Counted from the stretch's first letter, positions 7,847 through 16,472 are shown. The stretch is DNA of 22,753 nucleotides from AAA164-E04 sp014239995 (GCA_029247315.1 JAQWLM010000116.1:1-22753); one strand, 5' to 3'. The notes: generated by a model not told the origin, from the sequence alone. A program made the numbers and translations.

Positions 7847-9136
7847 TCATGAAAAAAGTTTCCCCAAGGGCCGGCCCATGTTCGTGATGGGAACAGGGCG
7901 GTCGCCGTCGTAAAGGCTCTTGCGGTAGTCGATACCAAGGGCAGCGCAAATCGTCGCGAAAAAATCGGGGACGCTGACGGGGTTGGAAACGATCTTCTTG
8001 GCGACCTCGTCGGTTTCGCCCCAGGCGCCGCAATGCAAGAGGCCGCCGCCAGCAAGGACGCAACTGAAGGCCGTGCCTTGATGGCCTCGTCCGCCGCCAC
8101 TGTCGAATTCCGGTGGACGACCGAACTCCGTGGTGATCGCGATCAGCGTTTTGTCCAGCATGTGTTTTGCTTCAAGATCGTTGATCAGCGTGGCAAGCGC
8201 CGTGTCCAGTTCCTGAATCAGCTTGTGCTGATTCAGAATCCCCTCATTGTGGACATCCCAGCCGATGCCGTTCAGAAAGTTCAGATTGTGCGATACCTCG
8301 ATGAAGCGGACCCCGCGTTCAATCAATCGACGGCTGAGAAGGCAGCGTTGGCCGAATTCCCCGCCGTATCGGTTGCGGAGATCGGCCGGTTCGCGGTCCA
8401 GTTCAAAGACGCGCATGAATTCCGGACCGCTTAGCTTCAGGCTTTGTTCGATTGCCGCATCGTAATCGAGCAATCGCTGGTTCGTCGTTGGCTCAGCATT
8501 GCGTTTCAAAACGGAAAGGAAATCTTCTCGTCGCGATTGTCGCTGCGGTGTGATGCCGTCAGGGCGAGTCAATCCGGCCGGACCCTGGCTGGTGTCGGTC
8601 ATATACAGGTAGCTGTCGCGGGTGCCGAGAAATCCAGGGCCACGCGTCACGTTCGGATATCCAATCAGAACATAAGGAGGAGCGCCCTCGTCCGCGGATC
8701 CTCGTTCGTGGGCTATGATCGATCCCAGCGACGGATACGCAATCGTTCCACTGACCGGGCGTCCGGTGTGCATACGGTTGGTCGCAGCGGCGTGTTCGTC
8801 AATCACCTCGTGATGCACACTACGCACCGCGGTGACACGGTCCATGAGAGGGGCAAGCTGCGAGAGGTGTTCGCAAACCCGCACTCCGGGAACAGCTGTC
8901 TCGATCGAGTCGTAGTAGGAACCGGCCCGCTTTTTCTTCGGGTCGCCTTTTCCTTTGGGATCGAATGTATCGATCTGACCCATCCCGCCCCCCAGCCAGA
9001 TCGAGATGACATGTTCGGCTTTGCCCTTGGTGAACACGTCTTTAGCCATTGCCATGTCGGGTAAAGCAAGGCCACAACCTGCAGCGGCGCCCGAGGCAAG
9101 AAACTTGCGGCGATTGAGTGAAACTGATGATGTCAT
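7847..9136 (-). CDS. DUF1501 family Tat-exported protein (sulfatase/phosphatase-like fold)
   Basis: 429-residue protein of the DUF1501 family, abundant in Planctomycetes and Verrucomicrobia and biochemically uncharacterised. The start at 9136 gives a twin-arginine signal, NRRKFLASGAAAGCGLALP (residues 8-26). Family hallmarks include WLGGGMGQIDTFDP (48-60), WDVHNEG (293-299, Asp294 and His296), and TTEFGR (335-340) followed by a Gly-rich GGGRGHQGTAF (347-357). These resemble the metal-binding segments of the alkaline phosphatase/sulfatase superfamily, to which the family has been linked. The gene begins 20 bases after the PSD1 stop codon on the same strand, so the two are almost certainly co-transcribed and probably act together in the periplasm or envelope. 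Its G+C is higher than that of flanking genes. No strong ribosome binding site is visible. Family assignment is firm; activity is unknown. Confidence 0.92.
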   Translation of the reverse strand: MTSSVSLNRRKFLASGAAAGCGLALPDMAMAKDVFTKGKAEHVISIWLGGGMGQIDTFDPKGKGDPKKKRAGSYYDSIETAVPGVRVCEHLSQLAPLMDRVTAVRSVHHEVIDEHAAATNRMHTGRPVSGTIAYPSLGSIIAHERGSADEGAPPYVLIGYPNVTRGPGFLGTRDSYLYMTDTSQGPAGLTRPDGITPQRQSRREDFLSVLKRNAEPTTNQRLLDYDAAIEQSLKLSGPEFMRVFELDREPADLRNRYGGEFGQRCLLSRRLIERGVRFIEVSHNLNFLNGIGWDVHNEGILNQHKLIQELDTALATLINDLEAKHMLDKTLIAITTEFGRPPEFDSGGGRGHQGTAFSCVLAGGGLLHCGAWGETDEVAKKIVSNPVSVPDFFATICAALGIDYRKSLYDGDRPVPITNMGRPLGKLFS

Positions 9137-9156
9137 GTTGGGTGTCTCGATTTCTA

Positions 9157-12100
9157 TTACGGCAGCCAGACAAATTCACGATGAGTGATCAAGCTCCACA
9201 GGGTGTCCTCGTAGACGGTGCGCCACTCAGTGGAAAGGCGTGGGTCGGGTGGTGGACCGGCCAGAACGCGACGTTCGATTTCCAGTTGAATTTCATTGGC
9301 CTCCGCGCGTCCATGATTGAACCACGTGACTTGGGGCAGCGATGGAAGTTTTTCCACGCGTGCAATTTTGTCAACTGGAACCAGACGCGTGTCAAAGCCC
9401 TCAGACAACGTGCCGGCAAAAAACGTTCGTTCTTCCTGTTGCGGCCACCGACTGAGGTATCGAAGGAACATGGAATCCACGAGCCATTCCGGTGATGTCG
9501 CGGCGACTGCGAGATCCGCCATTTCACTTTGATATGACGCGCGTGTCAATGAGGCTGAAAGCGTGCCGTTGGCCAGTATGCCCGGTTGCAGGACATTCGG
9601 ATCGATCTCACGCTCAGCGATCGGCACTTGTCTCGCGCCGGTCCATCCAAACGCTTCCAGCACGTCGACGACTGCGCGGGCCCTGGGCAGCGAAAGGCTC
9701 GGTCGATCGCGTTCGTTCTTGAGATCACCGAACATCCACGCCCGCGTGGGTTTTCCCAGCGTCTGACGCTGCCCCAGTTCGCGACGCCCATCGTGCACAA
9801 ACGTCAGCTCTTCCACGTCGATCGGGCGGCCCGTGGCATGGTGCAGCGAATCGACAATCTGTTCGGCCGACAGACGGCGGCGTTCGGGTGCGTTGAAGAA
9901 ACGCATCGCGGCCGAGGCGGCCAGATTCTTACCAACGGCCGCGCGCTGGTAGGTGTCGGAAGTGACGATCAATCGCACGACATGACGCAGGTCGTAATCG
10001 TTTGCAACCAATGCGCGTGCCAGCCAGTCAAGCAACTGCGGGTGGCTTGCGGTGCCTCCTTGCCAGTCATGAACCGGTTCAACCAAGCCGGCACCCATCA
10101 GTCGTTTCCAGATTCGGTTGACGATGACACGTGCGAATCGAATGTTTTGCGGCGCCGTGATCAGCGCGGCAAGTCGTTCGCGTGTATCCGCTGGATGCTG
10201 CATGAGCCTGTCGATCTCCGGACCGTCGGAGATACCGGTGACAGTTGCAAATGGCCATTCGGGATGAACAGAGGCATTTGCTTCTAGCGTCACCTGAATG
10301 AGCGACTTTCGAATCTTTTGATTCTCGAAAAATGCGGCTGGCACCTGACTGGTCATGGGGACGCTCACCGGTTTGCGATTGAACAGCGCCGCGATTGAGT
10401 AGAGGTCTTTCTGAGTTGTGCTGTGATACGGTGAATCGTGGCAACGCGCGCACTGCAGTTCGATCCCCAGAAACGCCGACGCAACGATGTGCCCTTTGGC
10501 AGCAAGCGGAGCATCGTTTTCAGCGGCGATACCAAACCCCGCACTTCCTCCTTCCGCCGCACCGCCACGCATCATGATCAATTCGGTCACCATGCGATCC
10601 AGCGGTTTGTTGTCTCGTAACGCGTCGTGGAGGAACCAGCGAAATGGCCCTGTGCTGTTGAGCGAAGCATTGATCAAGGTCGGATTCTCCGCGAGCAGGT
10701 CGAGCCAGAAGTTCATCCATCCATCGGAAAAACGTTCATCTTTTATCAGGTCTTGGATGAGACGACTGCGTCTTGTGGGGTTTTCGTTTGCCAGAAACGC
10801 TCTCGCTTCGTCCTCCCTCGGCGGGATTCCGATCGTGTCCAGGTAGATGCGTCGCATGAAGGCGGCATCGTCGATCACCGGCACAGCGACCACATCGGCG
10901 TCTGTCAGCGGAGGTGCAGGCCACGGGGCACGGTCTTTTACCCATTGTTCCAACAGTTCGATCTGTTGCCCGGACAGACTTTCCTCCGTAGGAGGCATGT
11001 CCCCGCTGCGAATGCGTTTGATCAGTTCACTCGCCTCGAGATCGCCGGGGACAACTGCAGGAATCTCTGAGTCGCCTGCCTTCAGCAGGGCTTCCCGCGA
11101 ATCGAGCTTCAAGCCGCTTTTGTCTTTTTCTCCGTGACAGCGGAAACAATGCTCGCGCAGGATCGGCAGGACTTTGCCATGAAAATGTTCGCTCTGACGA
11201 GCGTCGCTGTCCTTTGCCGCAGCGACGGCACGTTCGATTTTCGAGGTGATGAACCCGTCGATTGGGTGAGTGTCTCCAGGATGGGCACTCTTGCCTATCT
11301 TCGTGTTTCTGACGGGGCGGAATGCCTGTCCTGCGGTTGAAATCGCCTGCCGTGAAGTTTCCTGCCGTGAAGTTTCCTTTACCCACGTACGTGCGATCTC
11401 ATGCCGTTTTTGCCAGAATTCATGCTGCGATGCAGCCGCGTCGCGCCGCCTTTGGTCGTCCAACTGTGCCAGCGACTTCTCCATCGACGACAGTGCCGGC
11501 TGGACAGCCGCGTCTGTCAAAGGGAGTCGGGTCGAACCCGTGCCGAGCAATTCGTAGGTTTTGCCATCTGCCGAGAGCATCGCTACACAGACCTCCCCTG
11601 TTTCCGTACGATGCCCTTTGCCGCCGACAACCAGTTCCATTACCACACGTGACTTACCGGTGATGCCAGGTTCAATCGTCGCCTCGGCGAACACTTCCTG
11701 CTGGTGATAACCGTGGACTCGCACACCGTCGAGCGGTGCCACGGCGAGAGGGGTGACAGGTTCTTCGCCATCGGGCGGACGTTTTGTGACTGGCTCGGTG
11801 CGTGCCACGACTTTTCCGTTGATCCACAAACGGCCTTGCGAACGACCCCGCAGCAGGAACCGTTGCGTTCCCGCCGGGAGTTCCACATCACCAGCCATTC
11901 GCAGCAGGACCGGGGCGTTCCAGGCAGAACGGATGCCCCACGCATCGTATTGCAGGGGAATGCGCTCCAGCAGGAACGTATCACCGGTCCATCGGATGGA
12001 CTCGGCGGGCCACTGCTCGCCCTCGTTAAGCCAGCGGTTGTGCGCTGGCAACCCTTCGCACAACTGCACCAGGACGCAGCCATCCGGAATGTCGTCCAGT

Positions 12101-12879
12101 TGCGGCATGACTTCGGTCTGTGCCTTGATGATTCGTGGTTCACCCACTCGGTGGAAACGCGACGCTACGACTTTGTCCTCCAGCACGGCGCGATGAATGG
12201 CGATCCCGTCGAGGAGACCTTCAAAACCACTGCCGATTCTGACTTCATCATCATCGACAACCGGCGGCTCCTTTGTCTCGCCGCCAAAACTCCATGCCCC
12301 CAGGGTCGGTTTGCCGTTGATCCATCCACGAATCGATTTCGGATCATCGAAGCGATACGCGATGGCGATGTGATGCCACCCCGTGCCAACGGTGAAGCCG
12401 AGTTTGGAATCCCAACGATGCCAGTGTGCTTCGCTGCTCGACAGTTTCGTTGCGAACAGGAAACTGAGTCTCGCTTCATTCTTTGCGCCGACCACCCGCA
12501 TCGACCAGTTTTGATTATCGTGAGTGAACTTCGGCGAACCGGTGCGCCCTTTGCCTACGACATAGCCGACATGACCTTCGCGAAGGACAGAGGGATTCAC
12601 CCATGCTTCGACCGTGATGGCATCGCCGTTGGTAAAGTCATAGACACTGTTCAATCCAGTGTCGGGCACAGTGAGGTATGCATCCGCATCAAGCCGCACG
12701 GATAGGTTGTTTTCAGCCATCCCTGGAAACTCCGGAGGTCGCGGTCCGGCCTGATCGCGTTGCACGTTCCCTTTGGCGGCGAGTGGCGCGGTTTCTTCCG
12801 TGCCGAAGTCCCAGCGTGCGACGGGGGGTACATTGTCAGCCGCGATCAGTGCGAAAATGAGAATCAAGGGGTGGTTCAT
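9157..12879 (-). CDS. Multidomain LamG / c-type cytochrome / DUF1549 / DUF1553 (PSD1) protein
   Basis: 1240-residue exported protein. A short signal (MNHPLILIFALIAA) precedes a LamG/concanavalin-like domain at about 55-245 (EAWVNPS at 91-97; WHHIAIAYRFDD at 168-179). A PA14-like beta segment follows at about 265-420, then a polar, partly repetitive linker (about 465-565). Next is a planctomycete cytochrome c domain with haem motif CFRCH (578-582) and candidate Met ligand in DMPP (627-630). DUF1549 covers about 670-840 and contains a second CxxCH, CARCH (810-814). DUF1553/PSD1 runs from about 895 to 1225. The family is widespread in Planctomycetes and Verrucomicrobia but has no established biochemistry; electron transfer coupled to envelope carbohydrate use is only an inference. 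It is the first gene of a two-gene operon with DUF1501. Two features are odd: the linker has an in-frame 15-base tandem duplication, and the gene is richer in G+C than the rest of the window. Confidence 0.92.
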   Translation of the reverse strand: MNHPLILIFALIAADNVPPVARWDFGTEETAPLAAKGNVQRDQAGPRPPEFPGMAENNLSVRLDADAYLTVPDTGLNSVYDFTNGDAITVEAWVNPSVLREGHVGYVVGKGRTGSPKFTHDNQNWSMRVVGAKNEARLSFLFATKLSSSEAHWHRWDSKLGFTVGTGWHHIAIAYRFDDPKSIRGWINGKPTLGAWSFGGETKEPPVVDDDEVRIGSGFEGLLDGIAIHRAVLEDKVVASRFHRVGEPRIIKAQTEVMPQLDDIPDGCVLVQLCEGLPAHNRWLNEGEQWPAESIRWTGDTFLLERIPLQYDAWGIRSAWNAPVLLRMAGDVELPAGTQRFLLRGRSQGRLWINGKVVARTEPVTKRPPDGEEPVTPLAVAPLDGVRVHGYHQQEVFAEATIEPGITGKSRVVMELVVGGKGHRTETGEVCVAMLSADGKTYELLGTGSTRLPLTDAAVQPALSSMEKSLAQLDDQRRRDAAASQHEFWQKRHEIARTWVKETSRQETSRQAISTAGQAFRPVRNTKIGKSAHPGDTHPIDGFITSKIERAVAAAKDSDARQSEHFHGKVLPILREHCFRCHGEKDKSGLKLDSREALLKAGDSEIPAVVPGDLEASELIKRIRSGDMPPTEESLSGQQIELLEQWVKDRAPWPAPPLTDADVVAVPVIDDAAFMRRIYLDTIGIPPREDEARAFLANENPTRRSRLIQDLIKDERFSDGWMNFWLDLLAENPTLINASLNSTGPFRWFLHDALRDNKPLDRMVTELIMMRGGAAEGGSAGFGIAAENDAPLAAKGHIVASAFLGIELQCARCHDSPYHSTTQKDLYSIAALFNRKPVSVPMTSQVPAAFFENQKIRKSLIQVTLEANASVHPEWPFATVTGISDGPEIDRLMQHPADTRERLAALITAPQNIRFARVIVNRIWKRLMGAGLVEPVHDWQGGTASHPQLLDWLARALVANDYDLRHVVRLIVTSDTYQRAAVGKNLAASAAMRFFNAPERRRLSAEQIVDSLHHATGRPIDVEELTFVHDGRRELGQRQTLGKPTRAWMFGDLKNERDRPSLSLPRARAVVDVLEAFGWTGARQVPIAEREIDPNVLQPGILANGTLSASLTRASYQSEMADLAVAATSPEWLVDSMFLRYLSRWPQQEERTFFAGTLSEGFDTRLVPVDKIARVEKLPSLPQVTWFNHGRAEANEIQLEIERRVLAGPPPDPRLSTEWRTVYEDTLWSLITHREFVWLP
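11346..11375. repeat. 15-base tandem duplication inside the PSD1 gene
   Basis: The unit CCTGCCGTGAAGTTT is present twice, at 11346-11360 and 11361-11375, and two further matching bases follow. On the minus strand it encodes ETSRQETSRQ (residues 502-511) in the linker between the PA14-like region and the cytochrome domain. Because 15 is a multiple of 3, the reading frame is kept. Confidence 0.9.
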
Positions 12880-13378
12880 GAGGTTTTGCGTCCCCTGGCG
12901 GAGGACCCTTCTACCTGAGTATAAAATGTCTTGAATGACTGATAGCGATATGCGCGTTCACGGCAGAATCAACCCTAGCCCGGCTGGGGTATTGACACAA
13001 GAAAAACACGATATCAACATGCTCTGAATGCAGCTTCCACTGAGGGTTCGCAACGCTTTCCAAAACCCGATGCGATTAATCTCTTTTGATGCTTCCTTCA
13101 GCTGCTTCATGTCCGCTGTGGAAGGGTGTTTGAAACAAGAGGGCATGGGGATTGTTCAAGCCCGTTCCACGGACTTGATGTTACTGGTACTCTGAAGCAC
13201 GATCCCTTCCTGCGCTTCTGAAAATTTTGAGTGGGCTTGCATGCGCTAAGCCTGGCCGTTTGAGATCGAATGAGGCTCAGAGGCATCCCAATTGCAAGTG
13301 GCATGCCACCATCCTCAATCTTCGGATGGACATTGGTACCCACGAAGATGAAAAGTTCAGCGGATTGCCAAGCGCTCT
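12880..13378. other. Intergenic region upstream of the PSD1-DUF1501 operon
   Basis: This 499-base gap must hold the promoter of the minus-strand operon. The minus strand reads TTTTATACT around 12919-12927, giving a candidate -10 box (TATACT) about 40 bases before the PSD1 start, but no matching -35 box was found. Minus-strand open frames at 12958-13146 and 13107-13415 show no recognisable domain and are probably not genes. Confidence 0.35.
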
Positions 13379-14209
13379 CTAAAATACACCGTTCTTCGCC
13401 TCGGGATTGAACCAAGCATCGTTAGGGCCCTCTGGATTGGGGCCTTGTGGCCAGATATGCGTTCCCGCCAGCACGGGTGAAAACCATTGGGCCATCGGTA
13501 CTGTGCGCGAGGATCCGCTCAATTCGCCCAGTGTGGCAATCCCCCCGATATTATCGGCGTTGTCCTTAGCCAAACGACCCGTCGCGTGTCGTTGCGAAAT
13601 CCCCTCATGTGGCATATTGCCCACATCGTTGAAATTAGACGAGGGCATGTCTTCATTTGCTTCCCACAAGAGGATTCCCGTGGTTCTCAATTGCCCCAGT
13701 TTGAACTTCGAGGTTTTGATCCGTGAAGGCTGTCCTCTATAGGCAATGATGGCTCCGTTGAAGGAATAACTCGTGATCTTGATCGTCCGTTCTTTAAATC
13801 TCTGCCGCTTGGTCGAGTTGGATCGCCGGTCGCGCACATCCTTCGGGCAGACGAGGATCTTGTGTTCTTGCAGGTATGGCGCTAGTTGACCACGTTTGAA
13901 AAATTCTATCTGCCTGGAAATCACCGCAGGTGAATCCTTTCCTGATCCGCTGGGAATACCCTTTGCATAGGCCCAACAATCCCGGTCCGCGGATCCCCAA
14001 CTTGGGTATGGCAGGAAGTCCTCATTGTCACCGGCAAACATGTGTGAACCAAACATAATCTGGCGGATATTACTTAGATCGATCGTCAGCAAGGCCTTGT
14101 CCTTGGCACGTCCCAACGCAGGCAAAAGCAAACCAGCGAGTATGGCAATGATCGCGATCACCACCAACAGTTCAATCAATGTGAACGCATTCCGTCCAAT
14201 TCTTTTCAT
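13379..14209 (-). CDS. Prepilin-type N-terminal methylation domain protein (pseudopilin-like)
   Basis: 276-residue protein with a class III signal: leader MKRIGRNA, then FTLIELLVVIAIIAILAG as a long helix. Processing by a prepilin peptidase would fall between Ala8 and Phe9, with the conserved Glu at +5 (residue 13). Ala instead of Gly before the cut is tolerated in this group. The start at 14209 is chosen because the 29 codons upstream in the open frame (to 14296) do not fit a leader peptide. The body is soluble, with an LVCPKD segment where this family usually has a conserved Cys-Pro. It lacks the C-terminal H-X9-DG signature seen in the second prepilin of this window. Verrucomicrobia carry many such genes scattered singly, and their role in type II secretion or pili is unproven. 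No pilus assembly genes are nearby. Confidence 0.88.
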   Translation of the reverse strand: MKRIGRNAFTLIELLVVIAIIAILAGLLLPALGRAKDKALLTIDLSNIRQIMFGSHMFAGDNEDFLPYPSWGSADRDCWAYAKGIPSGSGKDSPAVISRQIEFFKRGQLAPYLQEHKILVCPKDVRDRRSNSTKRQRFKERTIKITSYSFNGAIIAYRGQPSRIKTSKFKLGQLRTTGILLWEANEDMPSSNFNDVGNMPHEGISQRHATGRLAKDNADNIGGIATLGELSGSSRTVPMAQWFSPVLAGTHIWPQGPNPEGPNDAWFNPEAKNGVF

Positions 14210-15130
14210 ACAGTGGTTCTTTCTTGAGTTCAGACTCTCCCGATGCTTCTCGTCAATAGAAGCGGACAAGCCAAGCCATGGCAAAATAGATATCACCTTT
14301 TGGAAGGATGAAGCAAGAATGGTATGTGCGTCAAAGCCCTGTTTTGTCGTCTGACGCTTAGCGAGCCTGATTCCTATGTCCTTCCCGAAATTCTCGAGAA
14401 CTGCATCGTCACAACCATCAAAGGCCCATCCTTATTCCATGAGCATGGACTTGATTTGCGAGCGCTTCTTGAAGCAACAGGCATTTAATTTAATTTTTAT
14501 TGTAAACCTCCGGATTGGACAGGCTATTAACTAGCTGGAAATTAAGGCCTTGCGTGGCTTGGAACACTTTTAAGTTTCTCAAGAATCGATTCGACGATCC
14601 ATGAAGTAAGATCAAGTTCAGGCTCCTGTATTCAAATGGTTCATAAGATGCCATGAACGAAATAAAGATTAGAAATGTTCTCTCACCTCAGGTTGAACCT
14701 TGACTTGGATCATTTCTCAAATCACCCAACTTAACCAAATGCTCGTCACTGGGTGTGGTCACTTCGAGAGTGTTCTTTTTAAGTCCTTGCAGAAGAAAAT
14801 GGCCACCGTGTCTGAATTCACAGAGGCGTCCATTGAAAAGAGTGAGCGATCTTGGAACACCTTGGCTGTGTGGGAGGCCAGTCACCGCCCATTCACCACC
14901 ACCACGGAAAAAGGTCTGTCTTTTTGCTTTTCCCATGTTCTGGCAGAACCATGCGTAAGCATGATCAAGGTTCGGAGGTTCCGTTTCTTGACGTGTATTC
15001 TCCTAAATACAAAAATCTTATCATAAGATATTCAAAGTCACTGCTATTTGCCTTTGGCTTCCTTTCGGCAAGATTTCCTGCTCCATCACCAGCCTTAGAG
15101 ATGGAGCATCCGGTCAAGGTGGAGCTCAAG
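14210..15130. other. Long intergenic region between two prepilin-like genes
   Basis: This 921-base gap is A+T-richer than the genes, with tracts such as ATTTAATTTAATTTTTATTG near 14484-14503. The only open stretch with protein-like composition is a minus-strand frame at 14688-14936, open back to a TAG just upstream of about 15000. It has no recognised domain and is listed separately as a doubtful gene. No terminator, tRNA or repeat was recognised. Confidence 0.4.
14688..14936 (-). CDS. Doubtful small hypothetical protein
   Basis: An 82-codon frame starting at ATG 14936. The frame is open upstream for about 22 more codons, to a TAG, without a better start. The product is basic and glycine-containing (RGGGEWAVTGLPHSQGVP near its start) and lacks a signal peptide or membrane segment. 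I do not recognise it. It may be a decayed fragment of a larger gene. No ribosome binding site is evident. Confidence 0.2.
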   Translation of the reverse strand: MGKAKRQTFFRGGGEWAVTGLPHSQGVPRSLTLFNGRLCEFRHGGHFLLQGLKKNTLEVTTPSDEHLVKLGDLRNDPSQGST

Positions 15131-15892
15131 TCAATCCTGTCGGAACCCCTTCTGAAGCCGCTGCAAATCCCTGAGGTCTCCTATGTCTTCAGCCGGTTGA
15201 TTCCGGTTTTCTATGTTTTTCGGGGTTTGCCATTTCCATGTCTCCGAATGCCCGTCAACAAATGCAAAGTTACAGCCCTGGTTATGGCGATCAGCTGGCA
15301 TGTTGGACCAATTGAAATCCGGGGCACGGTTGACGGTGAAACTGGCGTCATCAATGGCTTCCTCGTGCTCGTCCAGAAAAATAACGAGGTAGGCCGGTTC
15401 ACGAACGGCGGAAGATCGTAGAATGGTGGCTTTGTCTTCGCTTTGTCCTCCAAGATGAGAATTCATGGAGTAACTGCGTGTACGCGGCACAGCTGGTTGG
15501 GATTCAGTTTTTGATCGGTCGGCAGGGCATCGGTATAGCTTGAAGGTTCGATTGTAGTTTCCAGTGAAAAAGGACCCGTTTTCAATACGTGAAGTGTCAA
15601 TATCCACACGCGCGTTGGAATCCCCTATCCATGAATCCACGGAATTTCGCCACGTGCCATTGATCGGAGTCGCATGGTTGATGGGAACTCGATCCCCATA
15701 GTCGTCGGTATAGAGCCGCCAGGAGAGCTGGAGTTGACGGAGTTGATTGAGGCAGGAGATACGCATGGCTGAGGACTTTGCCTTGGAAAGGGCGGGAAGG
15801 AGAAGACCGGCAAGAATGGCGATTATGGCGATCACCACAAGAAGTTCGATCAAGGTGAATCCGCGGGACCTGCCCTGAAGCTGAATAGTCAT
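15131..15892 (-). CDS. Prepilin-type protein with H-X9-DG signature
   Basis: 253-residue pseudopilin-like protein. Leader MTIQLQGRSRG is followed by FTLIELLVVIAIIAILAG; the cut would fall between Gly11 and Phe12, with Glu16 at +5. The frame is open back to a TTG at 15925, but ATG 15892 gives the expected short basic leader. Other family marks are LYRCPADRS, and the H-X9-DG motif with His203, Asp213 and Gly214 in the segment DRHNQGCNFAFVDGH. This architecture (N-terminal methylation domain plus H-X9-DG C-terminus) is one of the most expanded families in Planctomycetes and Verrucomicrobia. Its function is unknown; secretion-system pseudopilin or surface protein are the usual guesses. It shares the N-terminal block almost exactly with the prepilin at 13379-14209. 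A palindrome lies 74 bases upstream. Confidence 0.9.
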   Translation of the reverse strand: MTIQLQGRSRGFTLIELLVVIAIIAILAGLLLPALSKAKSSAMRISCLNQLRQLQLSWRLYTDDYGDRVPINHATPINGTWRNSVDSWIGDSNARVDIDTSRIENGSFFTGNYNRTFKLYRCPADRSKTESQPAVPRTRSYSMNSHLGGQSEDKATILRSSAVREPAYLVIFLDEHEEAIDDASFTVNRAPDFNWSNMPADRHNQGCNFAFVDGHSETWKWQTPKNIENRNQPAEDIGDLRDLQRLQKGFRQD

Positions 15893-15965
15893 GATAAAAT
15901 TAACTGAAGGATGACGGGCTTTCAACCAGGAATACTACCAGGCTGTCAAGTGGACACAATCTGTA

Positions 15966-15981
15966 TTTTGATACATCAAAA
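15966..15981. promoter_or_regulatory. Palindrome, candidate operator for the prepilin gene
   Basis: TTTTGAT-AC-ATCAAAA has perfect 7-base arms around a 2-base centre. It sits 74 bases upstream of the start at 15892 on the minus strand, a typical location for a dimeric transcription factor. No regulator gene is nearby to pair with it. Confidence 0.4.
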
Positions 15982-16045
15982 AGTTTCCAAAACTTCTGCG
16001 TGTGGCGAATACCTGTTTCCTGTAATCTGAAGGCACATGGATCAC

Positions 16046-16339
16046 TCACTCAATGACGGAGAATGATCTACTAATGCGTGTGTTGGTACAATTATCAATT
16101 GATTTAGTGGGGGGGGCATTGGCATAGTCAAACCAGGAGGAAAACAGGGTGTTGTTGCCGAAAACTTCATCCTCAAACAGCAATTGCACTTTCTCGATCG
16201 GTCCAGAAAACGAGGTGCAAATCTCTCGAGCTTTCGACGGTGCATATTTGGTGCACTCTGCCAGTTCATCCGGCGAAATCGGATTTTCCGTGTTGCTGTC
16301 GCACTTCGCCCTTTCAACTTGATCCCAATCCATCGACAT
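16046..16339 (-). CDS. Possible small hypothetical protein
   Basis: A minus-strand frame of about 97 codons ending at 16046, open from 16363. Two ATGs lie near each other at its start (MSMDWDQVERAK); GGTGG stands 7 bases before the second. The product is acidic, with no signal peptide, and contains SFSGPIEKVQLLFEDEVFGN and SSWFDYANAPP. These look protein-like, but I recognise no domain. An overlapping minus-strand frame at 16042-16434 is equally open but has implausible Arg/Cys-rich composition. Could be a real small gene or a remnant. Confidence 0.25.
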   Translation of the reverse strand: MSMDWDQVERAKCDSNTENPISPDELAECTKYAPSKAREICTSFSGPIEKVQLLFEDEVFGNNTLFSSWFDYANAPPTKSIDNCTNTRISRSFSVIE

Positions 16340-16472
16340 TCCACCAAAAGACAATACCGACAACTCTTCGCTTCAACACTGAAAATGAAACTGGGTCCTG
16401 CATGGTTTAAGTGCAAGGAGATTCCAGCTTTCACACCTTGAATTTTGAATCCTTATATTAGGTTTTTATATC

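Larger units (their letters stand above)
15893..16472. other. Divergent intergenic region between prepilin and threonine synthase genes
   Basis: This 580-base gap separates divergent genes and so should contain two promoters. It holds the palindrome at 15966-15981, a run of eight G starting near 16109, and a doubtful minus-strand small gene at 16046-16339. On the minus strand a TTGACA hexamer occurs at 15949-15944, but no good -10 box lies at the right distance. Confidence 0.35.

Noticed and set aside
11528..11545. GGGTCGAACCC resembling a tRNA T-arm
   Set aside because: It lies inside the well-supported PSD1 gene, and no acceptor stem, D-arm or anticodon arm could be laid out around it.
8033..12705. 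Long plus-strand open frames (for example 8444-9064, 9586-10287, 11704-12705)
   Set aside because: They are antisense to the DUF1501 and PSD1 genes, have Arg/Ser/His-rich composition without domains, and are expected in G+C-rich coding DNA.
12958..13415. Minus-strand frames upstream of the PSD1 operon (12958-13146 and 13107-13415)
   Set aside because: They overlap each other in different frames, lack start signals and show no recognisable domain; one also overlaps the prepilin gene's end.
15941..15949. TTGACA on the minus strand as a -35 box for the prepilin gene
   Set aside because: At 16-18 bases downstream the sequence is GTTGAA-like, not a -10 box.
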